Positions 1 to 5,026 of a stretch of DNA of 6,205 nt are shown piece after piece (the first letter of the stretch is position 1; each line of letters begins with the position of its first letter). The notes beneath the pieces were generated by a model. That model ran no database searches. It saw only the letters and a list, made by a program, of their open reading frames with translations, and was not told where the DNA came from. A program made the translations under genes and the position numbers. This DNA is from JBBRLA01 sp038231615 (lineage in GTDB: Bacteria; Myxococcota_A; Polyangia; Palsa-1104; JAEUJZ01): positions 1-6,205 of the forward strand of contig JBBRLA010000534.1 of the NCBI GenBank assembly GCA_038231615.1, read 5' to 3'.

Positions 1-324
1 ACCGGCCCAGCCTCGATGACCGGCGCTACTTTGACCACCGGTGCTACCTCGATGACCGGTGCCACCTCGACCACCGGTGCCGCCTCAACCACCGGCGCTA
101 CCTCGACCACCCGTGCTACCTCGATGACCGGTGCCGCCTCACCCACCGGCGCCACCTCGACCACCGGCGCCATCTTGACCACCGGCGCCACCTCAACCAG
201 CGGCACGGCCTCGACCGTCGGCGCCACCTCGACCGCCGGCACGACCTCGACCGCCGGCACGACCTCGACCGCCGGCACGACCTCGACCGCCGGCGCCACC
301 TCGACCACCGGCGCTACCTCGACC
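1..324. repeat. 18-bp tandem repeat, 18 units, coding for VVEVAP hexapeptides
   Basis: Eighteen consecutive 18-bp units of the form ACCGGCGCTACCTCGACC (plus strand) fill this stretch, and the array continues past the left edge. Three adjacent units at 235-288 are identical, a sign of recent local duplication; the others differ mostly at codon third positions. Because 18 is a multiple of 3, all copies stay in one frame, and on the minus strand they read VVEVAP with I, K, G or A substitutions. The repeat is part of the minus-strand gene that starts at 929. A partial nineteenth unit follows at 325-339. Confidence 0.95.
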
Positions 325-929
325 ACCGGCGCCACCGTCGTCGCGCCCTGGCGCTCCTTTTCGACAAGGATGCCCATCAGCCCCCTCTGCTTTTGTCGCC
401 AGGCCCCCGGCTTGCCGGTCATCGCGGCTTTTCGTCCGGGGGTCTTCTCCTTCCTCGTGCCGTGGTAGTGCTTCGCCAGCACCCGCTTCACTTCGCTGAG
501 CGCCCCGTCGCGGAGAAGGGATTCCCGCGGGTCGCAGAAGGGGTCCGCGCTCAGGTGTTCGCCGTGTTTCACCACGGCAAGCAGGAGCTGGTTGCGGTCC
601 GACTCCTCCTTGATGCGGGTGTCGCCGACCAGGCGCAGGAGGCCGGAAAGCGCACTTTCGAGGGAGCGCAACCCGGTGATGCGCTCCCCTCGCTCGCGGA
701 TGTTGGCGCCGGTGAAGGTCACCCCGCGGAAGAGCGACCCCGGCTGCTCCAGTGCGTGGGCCACCAGGAGGGCGGCGTGGTCGGCGGCGCGAAACAGGTG
801 CCCGCCCAGCGATCTCCTTAGCGCAGTATCCAGTCCCTGGAGACGGTAAAGCCCGGGAACCCGGCACAGCAGGAGGTCCCCAAGTTGGATCATGGACAGC
901 GGCTTGATGGCATCGATCGGGTTCATCAT
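1..929 (-). CDS. Repeat-tailed hypothetical protein (partial, C-terminus beyond the left edge)
   Basis: I do not recognise the family. The start at 929 (ATG ATG in tandem, beginning MMNPIDAIKPLSM) is preceded by a GGGAAGG Shine-Dalgarno-like stretch. An ATG at 941 is also in frame but has no visible ribosome site, and a stop at 963-965 closes the frame upstream. Residues 1 to about 165 form an ordinary mixed domain with Leu/Arg-rich helical stretches. Residues about 165-195 are basic (GTRKEKTPGRK, then several K/R), a likely linker. From about residue 199 to the window edge (residue 309) the protein is a VVEVAP hexapeptide array, probably extended or fibrous. No signal peptide or membrane segment is visible, which suggests the protein is cytoplasmic or exported by an unseen route. 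High G/C at third codon positions supports this frame over the two other open frames in the repeat. Confidence 0.7.
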   Translation of the reverse strand, partial: MMNPIDAIKPLSMIQLGDLLLCRVPGLYRLQGLDTALRRSLGGHLFRAADHAALLVAHALEQPGSLFRGVTFTGANIRERGERITGLRSLESALSGLLRLVGDTRIKEESDRNQLLLAVVKHGEHLSADPFCDPRESLLRDGALSEVKRVLAKHYHGTRKEKTPGRKAAMTGKPGAWRQKQRGLMGILVEKERQGATTVAPVVEVAPVVEVAPAVEVVPAVEVVPAVEVVPAVEVAPTVEAVPLVEVAPVVKMAPVVEVAPVGEAAPVIEVARVVEVAPVVEAAPVVEVAPVIEVAPVVKVAPVIEAGP

Positions 930-1005
930 GACCCTTCCCATCGGCGATCGTTGGCAGGCACTTTAGGCCGTTGTCCGCAGCCTCTCCCTCCGAAGCTGCA
1001 GCCGC

Positions 1006-1110
1006 CCCGGGATAGGTCCAGACTTCGCTTGCCCTGCCCCCATCTTCCAATAAGCCGGCCCCCTCTTGCACGAGCGAGGCCACATCTTGCCTCACCCAGG
1101 CCGCATCTTG
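1006..1110. repeat. Degenerate 21-bp tandem repeat, 5 units
   Basis: Five contiguous 21-bp blocks (1006-1026, 1027-1047, 1048-1068, 1069-1089, 1090-1110) each end in CTTC or CTTG on the plus strand. On the minus strand they begin CAAGATG, CAAGATG, CAAGAGG, GAAGATG and GAAGTCT, usually followed by a GGCC-like core. The two right-most copies are the most alike. The period is a multiple of 3; on the minus strand one frame gives heptads such as QDAAWVR, QDVASLV, QEGAGLL and EDGGRAS. The array could be the remnant of a coiled-coil-like coding segment or a non-coding repeat upstream of the gene at 929. Confidence 0.6.
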
Positions 1111-1353
1111 GCGGAACCCCAGCCTTCGTGGTCCTTTGGCCCTTCGCGATCCGCTCCCGTGCCTTCCCCCTAAGCCTTGCCTCCCCCCGGCATCGCCTTC
1201 GACGCCTCCATGGAAGGTCTACCTGGCCTCCAACCTATTGAAATTACTTATCTTCGCCAACCGCATCCAAGGCCGCGGGGAACCGCCCGGCTCCGAGATG
1301 AACGAAAGGACGCCGATGCGTGAACTCCCTCACCCAAGACTTATGGACCCTTC

Positions 1354-1359
1354 GGAGGT
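1354..1359 (+). promoter_or_regulatory. Ribosome binding site of the lipoprotein gene
   Basis: GGAGGT lies 4-5 nt upstream of the ATG at 1364, a near-perfect Shine-Dalgarno sequence. It decides the start against the more upstream in-frame ATGs (for example 1297, 1316 and 1343), which lack such a site and would bury the lipoprotein signal inside the protein. Confidence 0.85.
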
Positions 1360-1363
1360 AACC

Positions 1364-1633
1364 ATGCACCCACGCCGTCTGCTCCCCGTGCTCCTGCTCC
1401 TCGGCTGTCCCTCTCGCCGTGCTGTGCCGCCCAACCCCAACACCGTCTCCGCTCCGACGGTTCCGCCGAAATACTCCACTCTCACCGGGATCTTACTTGA
1501 CCCCGGCGTGCAGCCGTTCAACGCCGCCGCCGAAGACTTGATGCTGAAGATCTCGGGAGTGCGAATAACAAGATCCGATGCGCCAAAAAAGAGGGCTACA
1601 TCATCAGGGTCAAGCCTCCGTTTCGACAGGTGA
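1364..1633 (+). CDS. Small lipoprotein, N-terminal part (frame breaks before the C-terminal part)
   Basis: This encodes a putative outer-envelope lipoprotein of unknown function. The N-terminus MHPRRLLPVLLLLGC has two arginines, a hydrophobic core and a lipobox (LLGC, modifiable cysteine at residue 15), so the chain should be exported by Sec, cleaved and lipidated. A Pro/Ser/Thr-rich spacer follows (about residues 20-45), then a more ordinary segment ending near EDLMLKISG. After about position 1558 this frame loses its high third-position G/C (10 of 23 codons), while the frame one base back gains it (17 of 24). That other frame is open from 1501 and runs on as the reading at 1630-1872. The 89-residue product written here is therefore probably not the native protein; a -1 change of frame would give about 169 residues. 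The TGA at 1631-1633 overlaps a GTG at 1630, so two coupled genes remain possible. Confidence 0.6.
   Translation: MHPRRLLPVLLLLGCPSRRAVPPNPNTVSAPTVPPKYSTLTGILLDPGVQPFNAAAEDLMLKISGVRITRSDAPKKRATSSGSSLRFDR
1585..1591 (+). other. A_AAA_AAG heptamer at the lipoprotein frame change
   Basis: Six A and one G are phased as A AAA AAG relative to the lipoprotein frame, which is the canonical bacterial -1 slippery heptamer (as in dnaX). A -1 slip here enters exactly the frame that carries the C-terminal part. A weak stem (GAGG-CT at 1591-1597 with AGCCTC at 1613-1618, one bulged G) lies directly after it, with no usual spacer. It may be a true slip site or simply a homopolymer prone to indels. Confidence 0.35.
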
Positions 1634-1872
1634 ACACGATCGCGTCGAAGATGATCGAGGACGCCAAGGCGATCGGTTGGAATACTGAGAAGAGCTACAC
1701 GCTCCCGGACAAGTCGATCCTTTTCGTGATGGACTGGCATGCGCAGGTGGTAGCGATGCTCATGGTGTTGCAACCCGACGCTGCCGGCGTCTTTTTCTGT
1801 GAGCCGCCGCCGGCACCAGCGGCTAAGGTTCAAGCGGCGCTCCCGGTGCCAGAGGGCAGCCATGCGAAGTAA
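1630..1872 (+). CDS. C-terminal part of the lipoprotein, or a coupled small gene
   Basis: I do not recognise this family. If it starts at the GTG (1630), which overlaps the preceding TGA as GTGA, it gives an 80-residue protein starting MNTIASKMIEDAKAIGW and ending with a Pro/Ala-rich tail (CEPPPAPAAKV). The same frame is open and coding-like upstream to about 1561 (reading ANNKIRCAKKEGYIIRV), before any start codon. I therefore favour it as the C-terminal two-fifths of the lipoprotein gene, separated by a -1 frame change. The central segment (SILFVMDWHAQVVAMLMVL) is moderately hydrophobic, but the acidic and histidine residues make it more likely a buried strand or helix than a membrane anchor. 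The alternative, a separate translationally coupled gene, cannot be excluded. Confidence 0.5.
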   Translation: MNTIASKMIEDAKAIGWNTEKSYTLPDKSILFVMDWHAQVVAMLMVLQPDAAGVFFCEPPPAPAAKVQAALPVPEGSHAK

Positions 1873-1930
1873 CCACGGCTTGCCGTCGCGTTCGGTTGCC
1901 GGGACGCGGCGATGTGCTACCCTGGCCAGT

Positions 1931-2143
1931 ATGAGCGCAAAGCCTGCACTCCTGAATCCGATCGGCGAAGAGGAGGGGGAAGACTACCCGCCGCTGAGTG
2001 CCGAGGAGGAAGCCCGCCTTGACGCACATCTGGCCGAGTCGGAGGGCGACGAGTTGGTGCCGGCCATCTATTTCGATGCGCAGGGCGTTGAACACGAGTT
2101 CAATGCGCTCGACGATCACGGTAACTTTGTTCTGCTTCCATGA
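1931..2143 (+). CDS. Small acidic hypothetical protein
   Basis: The 70-residue product starts MSAKPALLNPIGEEEGEDY and is strongly acidic, with an EEEGED patch, an SAEEEARLDAHLAESEGDE helix and a closing segment (YFDAQGVEHEFNALDDHGN) that looks like a small beta hairpin. The chosen ATG at 1931 has only a weak upstream purine context. The frame is open back to 1799 with an ATG there, but that extension is Arg-rich and overlaps the preceding gene, so it is unlikely. The stop overlaps the next start as ATGA (2140-2143), implying translational coupling. Small acidic first genes in such pairs are often antitoxins or immunity-like partners; here that is only a positional guess. Confidence 0.55.
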   Translation: MSAKPALLNPIGEEEGEDYPPLSAEEEARLDAHLAESEGDELVPAIYFDAQGVEHEFNALDDHGNFVLLP

Positions 2144-2382
2144 ACAGAATCTTGCTCCGTAGACGCGCCATCGCGGAAGCTCGCGAGTTGGGGGCCTTCT
2201 GGGGACCGCGCTTCAATACCGAGTATGCGGCGGCACTGGCCCTCCTTCTGAATACCCCCCGCCTCGGGCCGCCCTGTCCACGGCCTCGATACCCGACCCG
2301 GGGCGCAGCTCAGGCAGCGGGGCGACGGGGGGCGGCTTCGATGGCCCGTCGAACCGTATCGGGCAGCCTCTTCAGCCCTTGA
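2140..2382 (+). CDS. Small basic hypothetical protein coupled to the acidic gene
   Basis: The ATG overlaps the stop of the acidic gene (ATGA), so the two are probably co-translated. The 80-residue product opens with a plausible helical segment (RRRAIAEARELGAFWGPRF, then EYAAALALLLN) and turns into a low-complexity Pro/Arg/Gly/Ala tail. The change occurs at a run of six C (2255-2260). After that run, the frame one base back stays open to a TGA at 2394-2396 and has clearly higher third-position G/C (about 80% against about 69%), so a homopolymer indel may have altered the native C-terminus. I do not recognise the family. A basic partner behind an acidic one is reminiscent of toxin-antitoxin pairs, but no toxin motif is visible. 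Confidence 0.45.
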   Translation: MNRILLRRRAIAEARELGAFWGPRFNTEYAAALALLLNTPRLGPPCPRPRYPTRGAAQAAGRRGAASMARRTVSGSLFSP

Positions 2383-2407
2383 CCTCGGTTAAATGATCCA
2401 CTACACA
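2379..2407 (+). promoter_or_regulatory. Possible sigma-70-type promoter before the ATPase fragment
   Basis: TTGACC (2379-2384, five of six to TTGACA) is followed 17 bp later by TACACA (2402-2407, three of six to TATAAT). The expected transcript would begin about 50 nt before the ATG at 2464. An alternative -10-like stretch, TAGATAAATT (2451-2460), lies so close to the ATG that it would give a leaderless message, which fits the lack of a Shine-Dalgarno sequence there. Both assignments are weak. Confidence 0.25.
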
Positions 2408-2463
2408 CTGCCACTGTCCTGGGCGGCCCTGCACTGGTTTCTGCCATCTTTAGATAAATTCGC

Positions 2464-2925
2464 ATGCTGCTTTCCGGTTTTGATCCTGACGACGTAGACT
2501 CCGACTTCCTGGTGAACCGGGAGGACGACGTCCGTTGGCTTGACGAGGGGCTGTCCGCCTATCTCAAGGACGACCGGGTCTCAGCCGGACGCTCTATCTG
2601 CGTCCTGGGCGAGAAGGGCGCTGGTAAGAGCATCTTGACCAGGGCGGCCATCAGGCGGGCGGAAGCGCAGTTCTCCCAGGATACCCTCATTCTGAAAGTA
2701 GACTGCCGGGCGCGGCGCAACCCCCGCGATGTCTTCAGGTCGATCGCCCAGGCCGCCGCCAGGGTCACGGTGCGCCAGCGGCTACTTCGGCGCCAGCGTG
2801 CGTCAGCGTCAGCCCCGACTTTCGGGAACCGCGCCCTTCGCCTTGTGCAGGGGCGGGGGGCTTGCGCGGGTGCAGGGGCGGCGGCGTGCTACGGGGGGGA
2901 GTTGTTGAGGAACACCTGGATGTAG
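2464..2925 (+). pseudogene. AAA-type ATPase, N-terminal (Walker A) fragment
   Basis: Residues 1-100 look like the beginning of a P-loop ATPase of the AAA/ORC-like or STAND-like kind: an acidic start (MLLSGFDPDDVDSDFL), then FLVNREDDVRWLDEGL typical of the lead-in helix. A Walker A GEKGAGKS follows at residues 49-56, then a strand ending in DCR at residues 80-82. After about residue 101 (position 2766) the translation becomes Arg/Ser/Ala/Gly-rich with no ATPase character, and it runs to a stop at 2923-2925 across a region that belongs to a minus-strand gene. Walker B, sensor and C-terminal parts are missing here but occur at 5027-5773 in the same orientation. The ATG at 2464 follows an in-frame TAA (2455-2457) and has no ribosome site. 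I infer a gene cut in two; an isolated truncated ATPase is the alternative. Confidence 0.75.
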
Positions 2926-3215
2926 GGCGGCTTGTCGGTGACGACGACGAGGTCGTCGCGGAAGTCGTGGTTCAGGTCCCCCAGGGCGAGGCCGGTGATG
3001 TTGTCCTTGACCGTCACGGTGGTGTTGTCGGGGTCGGGAGTGAACTTCTGATTGGCGCGCTTGAGGAAGTGGACGGTGGGCCCGCTGGCGTAGGCCAGAT
3101 CGGTGCCGACGGCCCAGGCAGTGAGGGTCTTGGGGTCGAGGTTGGCGGGAAAGACGATGGCGGCGGCCGCGGCGGGGTCGTCCGTGAGCGTGCCGGCCTG
3201 GTGGGTCAGGGCGTG
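2889..3215 (-). pseudogene. FG-GAP/VCBS repeat protein, C-terminal fragment
   Basis: Read on the minus strand, this gives the last hundred or so residues of a beta-propeller protein of the FG-GAP/VCBS kind, usually secreted or surface exposed. The hallmark GDLNHDFRDDLVVV carries the calcium-loop pattern D-x-N-x-D-x-x-x-D, preceded by ITGLAL and followed by a closing strand (IQVFLNN) just before the stop at 2889-2891. A less perfect blade (AWAVGTDLAYASGPTVHFLKR) precedes it. The frame stays open further upstream, but beyond about 3215 its sequence is only the antisense of a kinase, so the N-terminal bulk of the protein, including any signal peptide, is gone. The junction with the kinase fragment is head to head, with both 5' ends missing. 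Confidence 0.7.
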
Positions 3216-3966
3216 GAGGGTGGCCGAGCGCTTCCTCTGCGAGGTGCGGGCGGCCCGTGTGGTGGCCGCCCATCCGGGTATCGTGAAGGTGCTGGAGGCC
3301 GGGCAGCGAGAGGACGGGACGCTGTTCATGATCATGGAGTACCTGTCCGGCCGGACCTTGAGGGAGCGGCTGGGCGAGGGCGCCCTTGCGCCGGACAGGG
3401 TGGTGCGGCTGGGGTGGCAGATGGCCGTGGCCGTGGCGGCGGCCCACAAGAAGGACATCGTCCACCGCGATCTCAAGCCGGAAAACGTGATGCTGGTCCC
3501 GGACGCCGGTGTGGCCGGGGGCCTGCGGGTCAAGATCCTGGATTTCGGCATCGCCAAGCTGGGGCTGAAACACGGGCTGCGGCGGTACCAGACCAAGCCG
3601 GGGGCGCTGATGGGCACCTTGAGCTACATGGCCCCGGAGCAGGTGCTGGATGCCGCCGGCGTCAGCGCCAAGGCGGATGTTCATGCGCTGGGGGTGATCT
3701 GGTACGAAATGCTGACCGGGCGTTGGTTGGCGGAGCGGCCCCCCCTGCTCGCGCCCTGCCCGGCCCCGTTGTCGCAGCTGGTTCAAGAGATGATGGCGGC
3801 GGCACCCGCGCAGCGTCCCGGCCTGTCGCAGGTGGTCCGGAAGCTGGGCGCGGACCGGCTGGACCTGCTCTCGGGCTAGCGCTGGGGTTTTTTGCTGGCC
3901 GGGGCGCTCTTGGGGGCGGCAGGGGGGATCGGGCTGCTGCTGCACCTGTCGGGGGTTGTCCGCTAG
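3211..3966 (+). pseudogene. Hanks-type Ser/Thr protein kinase, N-terminally truncated, with in-frame TAG before a TM segment
   Basis: The translation from about 3211 begins inside the kinase N-lobe at helix C (ERFLCEVRAAR, helix-C glutamate at 3241). It continues with HPGIVKVLEAG, the hinge (MIMEYLSGRTL), the catalytic loop HRDLKPEN (3463-3486), DFG (3541-3549), the activation segment ending GTLSYMAPEQ (APE at 3631-3639), the helix-F motif (DVHALGVIWYEMLTG) and a helix-I arginine (QRPGL). The glycine loop and the VAIK lysine are absent, so ATP binding should be impaired. A TAG at 3877-3879 ends the frame, but the same frame continues with RWGFLLAGALLGAAGG and more hydrophobic residues to a second TAG at 3964-3966. 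This resembles the C-terminal membrane anchor common in bacterial kinases. No genuine start exists at the 5' edge, because sequence further left is antisense to the VCBS fragment. Confidence 0.8.
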
Positions 3967-3984
3967 GAAGTCGACTTCCGGAAG
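3967..3984. repeat. Two overlapping perfect palindromes after the kinase
   Basis: GAAGTCGACTTC (3967-3978) is a perfect 12-bp palindrome. CTTCCGGAAG (3975-3984) is a perfect 10-bp palindrome sharing four bases with it. They start immediately after the second in-frame stop of the kinase. They could be protein-binding dyads or an RNA hairpin. No T-run follows, so a Rho-independent terminator is not supported. Confidence 0.5.
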
Positions 3985-4021
3985 ATTGGAAACATCCTTG
4001 CGAAACCTTCGCCCTGGTTTC

Positions 4022-4052
4022 CCCGGGTCCGTCCAGCGCTGGACAGCCCGGG
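4022..4052. repeat. Nested inverted repeat (hairpin or operator)
   Basis: A perfect 14-bp palindrome GTCCAGCGCTGGAC (4031-4044) is flanked by CCCGGG on both sides (4022-4027 and 4047-4052), which can pair with each other. As RNA this would form a strong two-part stem with a 3/2-nt internal loop. It lies in the gene-poor stretch 3967-4242 between the kinase and the end of the antitoxin gene, at a point where convergent transcripts would meet. It may act as a bidirectional hairpin, though no U-tract follows on either strand. Confidence 0.55.
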
Positions 4053-4134
4053 CCGCTCCAGCCGTGTAATGAAGAGTGCCTCTGGCCGGAGCGGAGAAGG
4101 AGTCGCTGAAGGGGGATTTTTCGAGCGCTACGAC

Positions 4135-4161
4135 GGACGTTTTGGACGTTTGAAACGTCCA
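4135..4161. repeat. Iterated half-site: direct repeat plus inverted repeat of GGACGTTT
   Basis: GGACGTTTT (4135-4143) is followed directly by GGACGTTTG (4144-4152) and then the inverted copy AAACGTCC (4153-4160). TGGACGTTTGAAACGTCCA (4143-4161) is a 19-bp inverted repeat with 9-bp arms and a single central base. Three copies of one half-site in 27 bp look more like a repressor operator than a terminator. It is about 80-110 bp past the 3' end of the antitoxin-like gene, so if it is an operator its target promoter is not obvious. Confidence 0.5.
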
Positions 4162-4242
4162 CGGGAGCGCCCCTCTGCGACCGATCCGTTCTCCTTTTTT
4201 CGACAAATCGCCCGCCCCCCCTTGTCGCCCTTGCCCGGGTGT

Positions 4243-4665
4243 CTATGTGCCATGGACCATGGAACTTTCATCAGGCACCCACTCGCTCTTGCCCCGGGTT
4301 TCGATGGCACGTTCTTGGTGAAGGATTTGCTCGGCCAGATCGAGCGCGGCACTCAGCGCGTGGGGGGTTTCATCGATGATGTGGATAGCCTGTGCTCCAT
4401 CCGGCTGGAGTTCCAACCAGACGCGCAGAACGGCGACGAGAAGTTCCCACGAAACGTTCTCACCTGCCGCGATACGTCGCAGGAGGGCTTCGGCCGGATT
4501 CTCCGCCTCACCTTGATTGCGCAGCGGCGCTGGCACGGCGCCTCCCCGAAGCTTCGCTGTTTCCTGCTCGGCCCACGCACGCGCGGCTTCCCGCTGCTCC
4601 GGAGTGAAAATGCGTGGCTCCACGTCCCTCCATCGGTGTAGCCTCAATTTCTCGGAGTGATTCAC
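4243..4665 (-). CDS. Putative antitoxin partner of the RelE/HigB-like toxin
   Basis: The GTG start (4663-4665) overlaps the stop of the repaired toxin frame (GTGA). It has a GAGGAG ribosome site (complement of 4674-4679) about 8 nt upstream, so it is the second, translationally coupled gene of the operon. The 140-residue product begins MNHSEKLRLHRWRDVEPRIF, then TPEQREAARAWAEQETAKL. The RWRDV start and the following helix resemble the N-terminus of antitoxins that pair with Gp49/HigB-like toxins. The usual XRE helix-turn-helix is not visible afterwards. Instead there is a Leu/Ala-rich helical region (NPAEALLRRIAAGENVSWELL, then LRVWLELQPDG and ALSAALDLAEQIL). The protein may therefore be a divergent antitoxin, or an antitoxin N-terminus joined to another sequence. 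The function is assigned from context and from the N-terminus only. Confidence 0.55.
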   Translation of the reverse strand: MNHSEKLRLHRWRDVEPRIFTPEQREAARAWAEQETAKLRGGAVPAPLRNQGEAENPAEALLRRIAAGENVSWELLVAVLRVWLELQPDGAQAIHIIDETPHALSAALDLAEQILHQERAIETRGKSEWVPDESSMVHGT

Positions 4666-5026
4666 GGTTTCTTCTCCTCGTCGTGCAAGCCAGATGCCTG
4701 CTCTTCAAGATACCGCTTCCAGAGTGCCTCGCACGCGGGATCATTACCTCATAGAACCTGTCGTCTCCGGTCTTATCGCCGCCAAGAATCATGACGGCGT
4801 CTCGGCGTGGGTCAAACGCGTAGATGATACGGATCGGTTGACTCCGTTTCCTGAGTTCCCGTAGCGGGTAGCGCGTGCCCTTCAGGGCGCTCGAATACGG
4901 AAAGCCGAGCCGGACCCCATTGAATTCGACCAGCGCTATCAGGTGCTCGACGGCGATGCTCTCACTCGGGCCGAGCTGCTCCAGCCACTGATGAAATTCG
5001 TCAGTAAGGATTACCTCGGTCTTCAT
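4662..5026 (-). pseudogene. RelE/HigB (Gp49-like) toxin with a single-base frameshift
   Basis: In the related family, these toxins cleave mRNA at the ribosome or act as free RNases and are neutralised by the antitoxin. The frame from ATG (5024-5026) reads MKTEVILTDEFHQWLEQLG, then the fold-typical middle (GFPYSSALKGTRYPLRELR, PIRIIYAFDPRRDAVMILGG) and GDKTGDDRFYEVMIPRA to residue 99. There it loses sense. The other minus frame immediately supplies ALWKRYLEEQASGLHDEEKKP and a TGA at 4662-4664. Restoring one G in the run near 4728-4732 (GCGAGG to GCGGAGG) would give PRAEALWKRYLEE and a 121-residue protein, the normal size for the family, ending exactly at the antitoxin start. As written, the frame continues to 4508 with unrelated residues. 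No ribosome site is visible upstream of the ATG, which lies at the apparent junction with the ATPase remnant. Confidence 0.8.
4674..4679 (-). promoter_or_regulatory. Ribosome binding site of the antitoxin-like gene
   Basis: Read on the minus strand this is GAGGAG, within GAGGAGAAG, about 8 nt before the GTG at 4665. It decides the GTG start and lies inside the 3' end of the toxin gene, as expected for a coupled operon. Confidence 0.75.

Larger units (their letters stand above)
930..1363. other. Intergenic region without a convincing gene
   Basis: This gap of about 430 bp separates the minus-strand repeat protein from the plus-strand lipoprotein, so it should hold two divergent promoters. A short AT-rich pocket at about 1236-1254 (TTGAAA at 1238-1243, then TATCTT) stands out from the GC-rich surroundings and is the likeliest promoter zone, but no good paired -35/-10 set is visible on either strand. 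A 21-bp degenerate repeat lies at 1006-1110. A minus-strand frame from a GTG at 1095 is open across part of the gap and could encode a short peptide, but it runs on through the start of the downstream gene out of frame and has no ribosome site that I can see. Confidence 0.5.

Noticed and set aside
16..468. Plus-strand frame of 150 codons with a TGATST-like repeat
   Set aside because: It is the antisense of the VVEVAP repeat; every frame is open because the unit is 18 bp and lacks stops. No ribosome site is visible, and the minus-strand gene has a good start and a non-repetitive domain.
193..1095. Minus-strand frame of 300 codons, Arg/Gly/Pro-rich
   Set aside because: It overlaps the gene starting at 929 in another frame, has low-complexity Arg/Gly composition typical of a shifted frame in GC-rich DNA, and ends within the repeat.
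2862..4109. Plus-strand frame of 415 codons across the VCBS and kinase fragments
   Set aside because: It is shifted relative to the kinase frame, dominated by Gly/Arg/Ala, and starts in sequence antisense to the VCBS fragment.
2809..4206. Minus-strand frame of 465 codons covering the kinase
   Set aside because: It is antisense to a kinase with unmistakable HRD, DFG and APE motifs; its composition is rich in His, Gln, Pro and Arg as expected of a shadow frame.
4195..4227. Possible terminator: CGACAA and TTGTCG arms with a T-run at the left
   Set aside because: The T-run precedes the stem on the plus strand and becomes an A-run after it on the minus strand, so it is on the wrong side for a Rho-independent terminator on either strand. 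The loop is also long.
4943..5026. ATG at 4943 as a true start of the Walker B fragment
   Set aside because: The 28 codons from 4943 are exactly antisense to the first codons of the toxin, and ATPase-like sequence begins only after 5027.
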